Source: Sphingomonas sp. CFBP 8760
GTDB taxonomy: Bacteria > Pseudomonadota > Alphaproteobacteria > Sphingomonadales > Sphingomonadaceae
DNA: 64,000 nucleotides
Direction: 5' to 3'
NCBI RefSeq assembly: GCF_014841615.1
Contig: NZ_JACYUG010000008.1
Coordinates: 62,001-126,000, forward strand
Part shown: positions 8,579-17,108 of the stretch, piece by piece
Layout: each line of letters opens with the position of its first letter
Numbering within the stretch: position 1 is the stretch's first letter
Notes under the pieces: model-generated
Told to the model about the DNA's origin: nothing
What the model saw: the letters and a program-made list of their open reading frames with translations, nothing else
Databases searched by the model: none
Made by a program: the position numbers and the translations under genes

Positions 8579-10329
8579 ACCGGCCGCGACGGTTGCGTGA
8601 TGATCTGGTCGCTCGCCGCCTTCAGGTCACCCGCCTCGACCTGGGCATGCAGCCGCTCCTTGTCGCGGGCGCGATAGAGTTGTTCGGTCCGGTCGATCTG
8701 CCCCGTTTCGACACCGAGTGCCCCCAGCGCGCGTCGTGCCATCGACACCGCCGATTCCAGCACCTCACGCACGACATATTCCACCGGCGCACCGCGCAGC
8801 TTGATGAGCGCGCGTCGGTCGAAGGCGCGGACGAAGATCGTCGCGTCTGGAAACGCGGCATGGACGCCTTCGAGCATGGTCGGCTCGATCTGGTCGCCGT
8901 CGAGGCAGAACAGGATCAGTTCCGCCTCCGCCGCGCCGGCCTGTCGCAACAGGTCGAGCCGGGTCCCGTCACCGTAATAGACTTTGGCCCCGAATTCGCC
9001 GGCGATGTCGATCATCTCGATATCGCGATCGATCAGCGTGACGGGCACCCCCTCCGCGATCAGCATCTGCGCGACCGTCTGCCCGAAACGACCATAGCCG
9101 ACGATGATCGCATTGGCGCCATCGGTCTGCGGCCCGTCGCGATGCTGGTCCGCCTTCACGATCGGGGCGGTGCGGAAACGGCGGGTGGCGCTCATCAGGA
9201 ATGGCGTCGTCGCCATCGACAGGGTGACGATCGCGCCGAACAGGCTGGCCGCCTCCGGCTCGATCAGCAGCCCGATCTGCGCCTGCGCGAACAGCACGAA
9301 CCCGAATTCGCCGCCCTGGCTGAGCAACAGGCCCAGCGCGAGGGCGCCGCGCCACGGCATCCGGAAGGCAAGGCCGATACCAAACACCACCAGCGCCTTG
9401 GTCGCGATCAGGGCGAACGCCATCGCCATCACGAACAACGGCCGATCCGCGATCGCCTGAAGGTCGAGCATCATGCCCACCGCAAGGAAGAACAGACCGA
9501 GGAGGATCGACCGGAACGGCTCGACATCCGCCTCCAGTTCATGGCGATAGGGGCTGTCGGCCAGCATCACCCCGGCAATGAATGCACCCAGCGCGGTCGA
9601 CAGGCCCAGCACTTCCATGACGGCGGCGCTGGCGATGACGGTAAACAGCGCGGCGAACACGAACATCTCGCGTTCGCCCAGATTGCCGATCAGGCGGAAG
9701 AAGGGTCGCAACAGGAAGCGCCCGGCCAGTACCAGTCCGACGACGGCGGCGGCGGTGTAGAGGCCGAGCAGCCAGCCCGGCGGTGCCCCGGCATCGGCCG
9801 GGTTCCGGCTCATCGCGGCGATGATGGTGATGAGCGGAACGATCGACAGGTCCTGGAACAGCAGGATGGCGAAGGTCCGCTCGCCGAACGGCGTCCGCAT
9901 CCGCCCGGCCGATTGCAGCATCGGCAACACCTGCGCGGTCGACGACAGCGCCAACGGCAGCCCCAACGCCAGTGCGGCGGCCGGTGAAAATCCGGCGATC
10001 CAGATGATCGCGGTGATCGCCAGCCCGCACAGCACGACCTGCAACAGACCAAGCCCGAAGATTTCCTGCTTCATCCGCCACAATCGCGACGGGTTCAGCT
10101 CCAGCCCGACGATGAACAGCAGCAGGGTGATGCCGAGTTCGGCGATGCCCATCTTGGATTCGGCATCGCCGACCAGCCCCAGCACATGCGGCCCCACCAC
10201 CGCGCCGGCCACGAGATAACCCAGCGTCGCCCCGAGACCGAGCCGCCGGAACAGCAGGACGAACAACAGTCCTGATCCCAGCAGCACCGCGCCGTCGCGC
10301 AACAGCGAGAAGCCCGCCTCTTCATGCAT
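8575..10329 (-). CDS. Kef-type CPA2 cation:proton antiporter with TrkA-N domain
   Basis: The 584-residue protein has an N-terminal monovalent cation:proton antiporter-2 domain with about 12 membrane segments (residues about 8-385), including the typical GYLVAGAVVGP. A cytosolic TrkA-N/RCK domain follows from about residue 400, with the nucleotide-binding GYGRFGQ motif and a downstream acidic residue in LIDRD. Such proteins (KefB/KefC) export K+ under gating by ligands such as glutathione adducts. Whether this one is glutathione-gated is not visible. The ATG at 10329 shares one base with the scaffold-gene stop. A longer in-frame N-terminus lies over that gene and is rejected. Confidence 0.9.
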   Translation of the reverse strand: MHEEAGFSLLRDGAVLLGSGLLFVLLFRRLGLGATLGYLVAGAVVGPHVLGLVGDAESKMGIAELGITLLLFIVGLELNPSRLWRMKQEIFGLGLLQVVLCGLAITAIIWIAGFSPAAALALGLPLALSSTAQVLPMLQSAGRMRTPFGERTFAILLFQDLSIVPLITIIAAMSRNPADAGAPPGWLLGLYTAAAVVGLVLAGRFLLRPFFRLIGNLGEREMFVFAALFTVIASAAVMEVLGLSTALGAFIAGVMLADSPYRHELEADVEPFRSILLGLFFLAVGMMLDLQAIADRPLFVMAMAFALIATKALVVFGIGLAFRMPWRGALALGLLLSQGGEFGFVLFAQAQIGLLIEPEAASLFGAIVTLSMATTPFLMSATRRFRTAPIVKADQHRDGPQTDGANAIIVGYGRFGQTVAQMLIAEGVPVTLIDRDIEMIDIAGEFGAKVYYGDGTRLDLLRQAGAAEAELILFCLDGDQIEPTMLEGVHAAFPDATIFVRAFDRRALIKLRGAPVEYVVREVLESAVSMARRALGALGVETGQIDRTEQLYRARDKERLHAQVEAGDLKAASDQIITQPSRPV

Positions 10330-10772
10330 CAGGTATGGGCCGACATATGCTCTGCCGCCAGCGCCGCCGCTTCGGCCGCCGCCTCGAACGCGAGGCGGAT
10401 CGAAGGATGGCGGGCGGTGTAGGACAGGGCCGGCGTGAAGATGGCGAGACCCGGCCAGTCGGGTGCGTCGCCCTCGCCCGCTGTCAGCCATGCCGTCATC
10501 GCGTCGCGGGCGACGGCGAGTTCCGCAGGGGTCCGGCCGATCACTTCCGCCGCCAGCAGCGATGCGGATGCCTGACCAAGGGCACAGGCGCGGACCAGCA
10601 GCCCGATTTCCTCGACCCGGCCGTCCGCATCAAGGCTGACGTCGACGGTAATACGGCTGCCGCAGATCGGCGAACGCCGCTCGCTCGTCCCCATCGGCGC
10701 GTCGAGGCGGCGATGATGCGGGATCGAGGCGGCGAGGCGCAGAATATCGGTATTGTATAGAGCGGCGCTCAT
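10329..10772 (-). CDS. IscU/NifU-like iron-sulfur scaffold homologue
   Basis: The 147-residue protein resembles the IscU/NifU N-terminal scaffold family. Cys37 (in PICGS) and Cys63 (in RACALGQASAS) occupy the positions of two of the three cluster-ligating cysteines of IscU. The third, expected near residue 106-122, is absent, and the region reads ALSYTARHPSIRLAFEA. Either another residue serves as ligand or the protein is a divergent family branch. It lies between cvpA (4-nt overlap) and the antiporter (1-nt overlap), not in an isc or suf operon. Confidence 0.82.
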   Translation of the reverse strand: MSAALYNTDILRLAASIPHHRRLDAPMGTSERRSPICGSRITVDVSLDADGRVEEIGLLVRACALGQASASLLAAEVIGRTPAELAVARDAMTAWLTAGEGDAPDWPGLAIFTPALSYTARHPSIRLAFEAAAEAAALAAEHMSAHT

Positions 10773-11347
10773 CGACCGTTGCCTGTGCGGGTGCTGCTGT
10801 CCGGGGTTTCACCGACCATGGTCGACCGGGCGCCGAATACCGGCAGGCCACGACGACGGCGATCGACGAAATCGGCGATACCCGCGCTGGTCGCATTCAG
10901 CAGCGGATAGGTGCGACTGGTGGTCATCCATGCCGGCCGTCGTGACGGACCGCCGCCGACCGTGTCGGTCACCAGGGCGACGAGAAGAAAGGCGAGGCTG
11001 GACAGGATCAACCCCTTGAGCGCGCCGAACCCGAAGCCGAGTGCGCGGTCGACCGGGCCCAGTATCGAGGTCCGCGTCCGCGCCCCGATCGCGCGAGCGA
11101 CCAGTCGACCCCCAAACCAGGTGACGCCGGCGATGAGCGCGAAGGCCAGCACGGCCGCGCCCGAGGCGGTGCCGACATAGCCGGTCAATGTCTGCGCGAC
11201 CGCGATGTGGAACAGCTTCAATGCCGCGACCACCGCGACCCAGGCGAACAGCGACAGCACCTCCGTCACGAAGCCGCGCAACAGCCCCAGGACCGCCGCT
11301 CCGACGACCGCCAGCAATACGATGATGTCGAGTGAGGTCAGGCCCAT
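10769..11347 (-). CDS. cvpA: CvpA family membrane protein
   Basis: The 192-residue protein has four hydrophobic segments in the first 130 residues and the CvpA family start LTSLDIIVLL followed by LLRGFVTEVLSL. CvpA homologues are inner-membrane proteins linked to colicin V production and, in several bacteria, to bile and envelope-stress tolerance. The biochemical role is unclear. The C-terminal 50 residues are polar and basic. radA ends 12 nt upstream, and the scaffold gene overlaps the 3' end by 4 nt, giving a radA-cvpA-scaffold-antiporter-DUF423 operon. Confidence 0.92.
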   Translation of the reverse strand: MGLTSLDIIVLLAVVGAAVLGLLRGFVTEVLSLFAWVAVVAALKLFHIAVAQTLTGYVGTASGAAVLAFALIAGVTWFGGRLVARAIGARTRTSILGPVDRALGFGFGALKGLILSSLAFLLVALVTDTVGGGPSRRPAWMTTSRTYPLLNATSAGIADFVDRRRRGLPVFGARSTMVGETPDSSTRTGNGR

Positions 11348-11359
11348 CTAAGGACCCGC

Positions 11360-12742
11360 CTAGCCCCGCCCCAGCATATGGTCAACGAACTGTCCGAGCG
11401 TGCGGAACCCCGTCAGGCGAAGCGGGCCTTCCCCCTTGGCATCCTTCGCCACGCCGATCGGCACCAGCGCGCGCTCGAATCCCAACTTGCCCGCTTCCTT
11501 CAGCCGCAACGGCCCATGCGCGACGGGGCGTAGTTCGCCGGACAGCGCGACTTCACCGAACGCGACCGACTCGGGCGGCACCGGCCGTTCCGACAGTGCG
11601 GACACTAGCGCCGCCGCGACCGCCAGATCGGCGGCGGGGTCCTGTACCCGGTAGCCGCCGGCGATGTTGAGATAGACCTCGGCGGTCGAAAAGCTGAGAC
11701 CGCACCGTGCCTCCAGCACCGCCAGGATCATCGCCAGCCGACCCGAATCCCAGCCCACCACCGCACGACGCGGGGTGGCCCCGCTGGCGAGGCGGACGAC
11801 GAGAGCCTGGATCTCGACCAGCACCGGCCGCGTCCCCTCCAGCGCGGGAAACACGGTCGCGCCGGTCACTCCCTCCTCACGGTGGGTGAGGAAAAGCGCG
11901 GAGGGGTTGGCAACCTCCGCCAGCCCTTCGGCCTGCATCGAGAACACGCCGATCTCGTCGGTCCCGCCGAAGCGGTTCTTGATCGCGCGCAGGATGCGAT
12001 ACTGATGCGACCGCTCACCCTCGAACGCCAGCACGGTATCGACCATATGTTCCAGCACGCGGGGGCCGGCGATCGTGCCGTCCTTGGTGACATGGCCGAC
12101 CAAGACCAGCGCGGTACCCCGTTCCTTGGCGAAACGGATCAGTTCCTGCGCCGAGGCACGAACCTGGCTGACGGTGCCGGGGGCGCCCTCGATCAGGTCC
12201 GAATGCATCGTCTGGATCGAGTCGATCACCAGCAGGTCGGGCGGTGTGGCGCTGGACAAGGTCGTCAGGATATCCCGCGTCGAGGTGGCCGATGCCAGTT
12301 GCACGGGCGCATTGCCCAGCCCGAGCCGGCGTGCGCGCAACCGGACCTGATCGGCCGCCTCCTCGCCCGAGACATAGGCCACCCCCCTGCCCGCCATCGC
12401 CATGCGCGCCGCTGCCTGCAACAGCAGCGTCGATTTGCCGATGCCCGGATCGCCGCCGATCAGCGTCGCCGATCCCTCGACGAAGCCGCCGCCCAGCGCG
12501 CGATCGAACTCGGCGATGCCGGTCGCCATCCGGTCCGGCAGCGTGACGTCGGCGTCGAGCGACGACAGCAGGATGGTCCGTCCGCCCCCCTGAAGGTGGT
12601 GCTTCGCGGCGAACGGCGTCACGGCCGCGCCTGCCTCCTCGACCAGCGTGTTCCATTCGGAACAGTCGGCACACTGCCCCTGCCATCGCGACGATACCGA
12701 GCCGCACGCCTGACACACATATCGCTTCTGCGGTTTTGCCAT
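11360..12742 (-). CDS. radA: DNA repair protein RadA
   Basis: The 460-residue protein is the RecA-like branch-migration helicase RadA (Sms). An N-terminal zinc finger has Cys10, Cys13, Cys24 and Cys27. The Walker A motif GGDPGIGKST covers residues 96-105 with Lys103. The RadA-specific KNRFG motif appears in AIKNRFGGTDEIG, and the C-terminus is the Lon-protease-like domain. It promotes branch migration during recombination. The ATG at 12742 is chosen because it starts directly with MAKPQKRYVCQACG. The frame stays open further upstream without similarity. A glycosyltransferase gene is divergent, 105 nt away. Confidence 0.96.
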   Translation of the reverse strand: MAKPQKRYVCQACGSVSSRWQGQCADCSEWNTLVEEAGAAVTPFAAKHHLQGGGRTILLSSLDADVTLPDRMATGIAEFDRALGGGFVEGSATLIGGDPGIGKSTLLLQAAARMAMAGRGVAYVSGEEAADQVRLRARRLGLGNAPVQLASATSTRDILTTLSSATPPDLLVIDSIQTMHSDLIEGAPGTVSQVRASAQELIRFAKERGTALVLVGHVTKDGTIAGPRVLEHMVDTVLAFEGERSHQYRILRAIKNRFGGTDEIGVFSMQAEGLAEVANPSALFLTHREEGVTGATVFPALEGTRPVLVEIQALVVRLASGATPRRAVVGWDSGRLAMILAVLEARCGLSFSTAEVYLNIAGGYRVQDPAADLAVAAALVSALSERPVPPESVAFGEVALSGELRPVAHGPLRLKEAGKLGFERALVPIGVAKDAKGEGPLRLTGFRTLGQFVDHMLGRG

Positions 12743-12847
12743 GCATGGGATATAACGGAACGGGACGGGAACAACAACGGCCGTGCATCGGGTTCCACCC
12801 GATCCGCGGTGGTATTCGGTTCGCCGCAGCGCTATCGGCGGGTCTCC

Positions 12848-13996
12848 ATGCAGCCATCCGACCTTCGCGTCGCGCTTTTCAGCGGCAATTACAATTATGT
12901 GCGCGACGGAGCCAACCAGGCGCTGAATCTGCTCGTCGGTTATCTGATGACGCAGGGGGTGACGGTGAGGGTCTATTCGCCCACGGTCGCCCGACCGGCC
13001 TTTCCCGCCACGGGCGACCTTGTCGGGGTTCCCGCGATCGCATTGCCGGGCGGGCGTGGCGAGTATCGGGTCGCATGGGGAATGCCGGGATCGATCCGCC
13101 GCGATCTGGCGGCGTTCGCCCCCAACATCGTCCATGTCTCCGCCCCCGAGCTGCTCGGCCACCGTGCGTTGAGCTGGGCGCGACGGCACGGCGTCCCCGC
13201 GATCGCCTCACTCCATACCAGGTTCGAAACCTACCCGCGCTACTACGGATTGTCGGTGCTGGAACGGCCGATCGAGCGACTGCTGACCCGCTTTTACGAC
13301 CGGAGCGACGCGGTACTGGTGCCGGGACAGTCGATGGCGACGATCTTGCGCCATTGGGGCGTGCGGGCCCCGATATCGATCTGGTCGCGCGGCGTCGATC
13401 ACGACCGTTTCAACCCAGACCGCCGCGATCTTGGCTGGCGTCGTGAGCTGGGCATTACCGACGATGCGGTCGCGATCGGCTTCCTCGGCCGATTGGTGAA
13501 GGAAAAAGGGCTCGACGTCTTCGCGGAGGTCGCACAAGCGCTGACCAGGCGCGGGGTGCCGCACGAGGTGCTGGTGATCGGTGACGGCCCGGCGCGCGAA
13601 TGGTTCGCCGCGCAGGTGCCGGGCGCCCGCTTCGCCGGTTTCCAGCGCGGCGAGGCACTGGGCCGGGCGGTCGCGTCGATGGACGTGCTGTTCAACCCGT
13701 CGGTCACCGAAACGTTCGGCAACGTGACGCTGGAGGCGATGGCCGCCGGGGTTCCCGTCGTTGCCGCCCGCGCGACGGGTGCCATCGATCTCGTCGAGGA
13801 AGGGCGAACGGGCTTCCTCGTCCCCCCGCGCGACGCGACCGCCTATGCCGACGCCATTGCCCGGATCGTCACGAAGCCCGGTCTGCGGCATACCCTGGGC
13901 GATGCCGGTCACGCAAAGGCCGCGGGTTATCGCTGGGATCGGATCAATAGCGCGGTGCTGGATACCTATCTGTCGACGATTGCCGCTCGGGGGTAG
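12848..13996 (+). CDS. Glycosyltransferase, GT4-like
   Basis: The 382-residue protein has the GT-B fold of family 4 glycosyltransferases. The N-terminal half contains RVALFSGNYNYVRDGAN, and the C-terminal half the nucleotide-sugar-binding elements FLGRLVKEKGLD and SVTETFGNVTLEAMAAGVPV with the conserved E-x7-E. It resembles GDP-mannose or UDP-sugar dependent lipid glycosyltransferases such as PimB or SqdX. A glycosphingolipid role would suit a sphingomonad but is only a guess. The ATG at 12848 gives the expected N-terminus. The upstream open frame lies across radA antisense. Confidence 0.85.
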   Translation: MQPSDLRVALFSGNYNYVRDGANQALNLLVGYLMTQGVTVRVYSPTVARPAFPATGDLVGVPAIALPGGRGEYRVAWGMPGSIRRDLAAFAPNIVHVSAPELLGHRALSWARRHGVPAIASLHTRFETYPRYYGLSVLERPIERLLTRFYDRSDAVLVPGQSMATILRHWGVRAPISIWSRGVDHDRFNPDRRDLGWRRELGITDDAVAIGFLGRLVKEKGLDVFAEVAQALTRRGVPHEVLVIGDGPAREWFAAQVPGARFAGFQRGEALGRAVASMDVLFNPSVTETFGNVTLEAMAAGVPVVAARATGAIDLVEEGRTGFLVPPRDATAYADAIARIVTKPGLRHTLGDAGHAKAAGYRWDRINSAVLDTYLSTIAARG

Positions 13997-13997
13997 C

Positions 13998-14288
13998 CTA
14001 CCCGTCATGCCAGTCGAACGGTAGCGGCGCCTCGCGAAACGCGAAACGGTCGAGATGGCTTGCCACCACTTCCCGCATCCGTGCCACGTTGCCGTCGGCA
14101 GGGACCGTCAACACGACCTCCAGCATCTCGGCAGCGGCGGCCATCGTGAGTCGCGCGCCGTTCGGAAAGTCGATCGTCGCCTCCTCCGGCGTGACGACGA
14201 CCGCCATCTTGTGGCTCCAGTGCTTGGCGAGTTGCTGGAGATAGCGGCTGGCCGACCCGGTCGGCACATGGGCGATGGAGATACTCAT
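13998..14288 (-). CDS. DUF2218 protein
   Basis: The 96-residue protein matches the DUF2218 family, for example in the YLQQLAKHWSHK and ATIDFPNGARLTM segments. It is predicted to be soluble, with one small alpha/beta domain. Family members often occur beside or fused to siderophore-interacting ferric reductases, which suggests a link to iron or metal handling, but no reductase is present here. The start overlaps the PadR gene stop by 4 nt, so both are probably one transcript under control of that regulator. Confidence 0.85.
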   Translation of the reverse strand: MSISIAHVPTGSASRYLQQLAKHWSHKMAVVVTPEEATIDFPNGARLTMAAAAEMLEVVLTVPADGNVARMREVVASHLDRFAFREAPLPFDWHDG

Positions 14289-14803
14289 TTCAGGCGCTCG
14301 ATCTTCTGTGCGACCTCGTCGATCAGGGCGACGATCTCGTAGCGGCGTTCCTCCGACAATTCCTCACGCCGCAGCTTGCCGCGTACCACCTCGCCCAGAT
14401 TGCGCATCGCGCGGCGCGCCGCCTCGCTGTCGGTCCGCTCGTGATGTTCGGCGAGCGCGGCGAGCCGGGCCGTCAATGCCGCGACCTGTCCGGCATGATC
14501 GGTCAGGTGGGCCATGCCGTCATCGGTGACGGCGAAACGCTTCTTCGCCCCATCGCTTTCCCGAGCGGCGATCAGGCCCATCTCGTCGAGCAGCGCGATC
14601 GTCGGATAGATCACGCCGGGGCTCGGCGCATAGGCGCCGCCGGTCAGTTCCTCGATCCGGCGAATCAGGTCGTAGCCGTGGCGGGGTTCGTCGGCGATCA
14701 GCTTCAACAGCACGAGCCGCAACTCGCCACCATCGAACATCCGTCGTCCTCGTCCGCCGCCGCCGCGAATGCCACGGTCGTGGCCATGCATATCTGCGAA
14801 CAT
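14285..14803 (-). CDS. PadR family transcriptional regulator, YqjI-like
   Basis: The 172-residue repressor has a PadR winged-helix domain (about residues 22-105), with ELRLVLLKLIADEPRHGYDL and GVIYPTIALLDEMGLI. A C-terminal coiled dimerisation part follows. The short N-terminus contains MHGHD and a glycine-arginine stretch. This layout, a His/Gly-rich lead-in followed by a GELRLV...SPGVIYPT domain, is that of E. coli YqjI, a nickel-responsive repressor. The His content is much lower here. AGGAGT (14809-14814) precedes the ATG. A palindromic operator candidate lies 29-76 nt upstream, suggesting autoregulation of this gene and DUF2218. Confidence 0.88.
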   Translation of the reverse strand: MFADMHGHDRGIRGGGGRGRRMFDGGELRLVLLKLIADEPRHGYDLIRRIEELTGGAYAPSPGVIYPTIALLDEMGLIAARESDGAKKRFAVTDDGMAHLTDHAGQVAALTARLAALAEHHERTDSEAARRAMRNLGEVVRGKLRREELSEERRYEIVALIDEVAQKIERLK

Positions 14804-14831
14804 ATCACTCCTATCTCTTCAAGATGCTGCC

Positions 14832-14879
14832 AAGATATATTTTGTATTCATAACGTCAAGATCGTTTGAGATATATCTT
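14832..14879 (-). promoter_or_regulatory. Inverted-repeat operator candidate for the PadR-like gene
   Basis: AAGATATAT at 14832-14840 and its exact reverse complement ATATATCTT at 14871-14879 flank 30 bp. The right arm is itself part of the perfect 10-bp palindrome AGATATATCT (14869-14878), and the left arm has the near-copy AGATATATTT (14833-14842). The AT-rich stretch is striking in this GC-rich chromosome and lies just upstream of the PadR start. It looks like two operator half-arrays for the PadR-like repressor. Confidence 0.6.
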
Positions 14880-14994
14880 TGTTACCGGACAGGAGCCGAA
14901 CAGGTGACGGATGGGCCGGCAGGTCCTACATCGGCGGCCATCGCCGGCCTGTTGGCGGCGGACGATGGTCTCGGCCCGTCAGAACGGTGATATC

Positions 14995-16308
14995 ATGCAG
15001 GATACGTTATTCGCCCATCACGCTCCCCGGCCCCTTGCCGAGGAATTGCGCCCGCAGACGCTGGCGGAGGTGATCGGGCAGGAGCATTTGCTGATGCCCG
15101 GCGGATCGATCGGCAGGATGGTCGCGACCGGGCGGTTGAGTTCATTCGTCCTGTGGGGCCCCCCCGGCGTGGGCAAGACCACGATCGCCCGGCTGGTGGC
15201 TGACGAGGCGGGGTATGAATTCGTTCAATTGTCGGCGGTATCGACCGGGATCGCCGATCTGAGGAAGGTGCTGGCGCAGGCGGTCCGTTCGCGGGAGTCG
15301 GCGGGCAAGGCCACCGTCCTGTTCATCGACGAGCTTCACCGTTTCTCCCGACCGGTCCAGGACGCGCTGCTGCCGGCGGTCGAGGATGGCACGATCGTGC
15401 TGGTCGGCGCCACCACGGAAAATCCCAGTTTCAGCCTGGTGGCGGCATTGCTGTCCCGTGCCAAGGTCTACACGCTCGACCGGTTGAGCGGTCCGCAACT
15501 CGCCCGCGTGATCGAACGGGCGGAGGCGCGATGCGCCCGCCCCCTGCCCCTCACGCCCGAAGCGCGCGCCACGCTGATCGGCATGGCGGATGGCGATGCG
15601 CGCTATCTGCTCGGCCTGTGCGAGGAGATACTGGCGCTCGACCGGGAAGGCGATCTCACCCCCAAGGATCTGGTCGAATTCCTCCAGAAACGCGCGCCGC
15701 TCTACGATCGAGGTCAGGAGGAGCATTTCAATCTGCTCAGCTGCTTCCATAAAAGCCTGAGAGGCAGCGATCCCGACGCATCGTTGTACTGGGCCGCCCG
15801 GATGCTGGAAGGCGGCGAGGCACCGGACGTGATCTTCAGACGGCTGGCCTGCGCGGCGTCGGAGGATGTAGGGATGGCGGACCCCCAGGCGCTGATCCAG
15901 GTCGTCACCGCGTGGCAGGCGTTCGAGCGGATCGGCCTGCCGGAGGGGCGCCTGTTCATGGCGCAGGCGATCAATTACGTCGCGACCGCCCCGAAATCCA
16001 ACGCGTCATATCTGGCGTTCGATCAGGCACGATCGCTCGCCCGTGCCACCGGATCGGTGCCGCCCCCGAAACGCATCCTGAATGCCCCGACGAAGCTGAT
16101 GAAGGAACTCGGCTATCATGACGGGTATCAATATGATCACGATCACCCCGATGCGTTTTCGGGCCAGGGATTCTTCCCCGACGAGATCGCCCGGCCCGAG
16201 GCCCCCGTCTTTTATCGACCCAACGAACGCGGATTCGAGCGGGACATCAGGAAGCGGCTCGACTTCTGGGCGCGGCGCAAACGACCGCCTGAACCACCCC
16301 AGGGCTGA
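14995..16308 (+). CDS. rarA: Replication-associated recombination protein RarA (MgsA)
   Basis: The 437-residue AAA+ ATPase carries Walker A GPPGVGKTT (residues 55-63), Walker B VLFIDELHRF near residue 119 and sensor GATTENPSFSL. The C-terminal half has the MgsA tetramerisation region, including LLSCFHKSLRGSDPDASLYW. RarA acts at stalled forks together with RecA and SSB. The ATG at 14995 gives MQDTLFAHHAPRPLAEELRP, the usual start. No strong ribosome-binding site is visible. Confidence 0.95.
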   Translation: MQDTLFAHHAPRPLAEELRPQTLAEVIGQEHLLMPGGSIGRMVATGRLSSFVLWGPPGVGKTTIARLVADEAGYEFVQLSAVSTGIADLRKVLAQAVRSRESAGKATVLFIDELHRFSRPVQDALLPAVEDGTIVLVGATTENPSFSLVAALLSRAKVYTLDRLSGPQLARVIERAEARCARPLPLTPEARATLIGMADGDARYLLGLCEEILALDREGDLTPKDLVEFLQKRAPLYDRGQEEHFNLLSCFHKSLRGSDPDASLYWAARMLEGGEAPDVIFRRLACAASEDVGMADPQALIQVVTAWQAFERIGLPEGRLFMAQAINYVATAPKSNASYLAFDQARSLARATGSVPPPKRILNAPTKLMKELGYHDGYQYDHDHPDAFSGQGFFPDEIARPEAPVFYRPNERGFERDIRKRLDFWARRKRPPEPPQG

Positions 16309-16361
16309 TTTCCGCAGCCTGACCTGCAACCGGCGCCTTCGCGCGGCGTTTCGATGGCGTA

Positions 16362-17060
16362 ATGATAAAGGTCGCCAGCTACAACATGCACAAGGGGGTC
16401 GGTGCAGATCGCCGGTGCAACCCCGAACGGATCGTCGACGTCCTGCGCGAGATCGATGCGGACATCATTGCCTTGCAAGAGGCGGATCGACGGTTCGGTA
16501 CGCGCGAACGGGTGATCCCGCTCCACCTTCTCGATGAGCAGAGCGACTGGAAACCGGTCGCGGTCGGTCGTCGGATCGGATCGATGGGCTGGCATGGCAA
16601 TGCGATACTGGTCCGCAAATCGGCCGAGGTGGTGGAATGCGATGCCATCCACCTTCCCGCGCTCGAACCCCGCGGCGCGGTGACGGCGGACATCAGGCTG
16701 GCGGGATCGGCAATCCGCGTGGTGGGCATGCATCTCGACCTGTCCGGGCTGTGGCGGCGCAGGCAGGCCGCCGCCATCCTGGCCCATCTGGCGCATCGCA
16801 ATACCCCCTCTCCCACGCTGTTGATGGGCGACCTCAACGAATGGACCGCCGCGGCGGGGTGCTTGCGGGATTTCGGGCGGGATTTCCGGTTCGCCGCCAC
16901 CGGGCCGTCCTTTCATGCCCGGCGCCCGATCGGACGGCTTGACCGCATCATGGCATCCACCGACCTCACCATCGTCGATTGCGGCGTCCACGCCAGCCCG
17001 GCGGCACGCAAGGCATCGGATCACCTGCCGATCTGGGCTATCCTGGAACCGGCCCGGTGA
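16362..17060 (+). CDS. Endonuclease/exonuclease/phosphatase-fold hydrolase
   Basis: The 232-residue EEP-superfamily enzyme has the four catalytic blocks: ASYNMHKG with Asn8, IIALQEADRR with Glu40, LLMGDLNEW, and the C-terminal SDHLPIWA with the catalytic His. Such enzymes cleave phosphodiesters in nucleic acids or phospholipids, and short members of this type often remain unassigned. There is no signal peptide, so it is probably cytosolic. It is followed after 48 nt by a large patatin-like gene on the same strand, which makes a phospholipid substrate possible but unproven. Confidence 0.85.
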   Translation: MIKVASYNMHKGVGADRRCNPERIVDVLREIDADIIALQEADRRFGTRERVIPLHLLDEQSDWKPVAVGRRIGSMGWHGNAILVRKSAEVVECDAIHLPALEPRGAVTADIRLAGSAIRVVGMHLDLSGLWRRRQAAAILAHLAHRNTPSPTLLMGDLNEWTAAAGCLRDFGRDFRFAATGPSFHARRPIGRLDRIMASTDLTIVDCGVHASPAARKASDHLPIWAILEPAR

Positions 17061-17108
17061 TGCGGGCAATGATGCCGGCAACGGCGGGGGCGGGATGATG
17101 CGGGGCTG

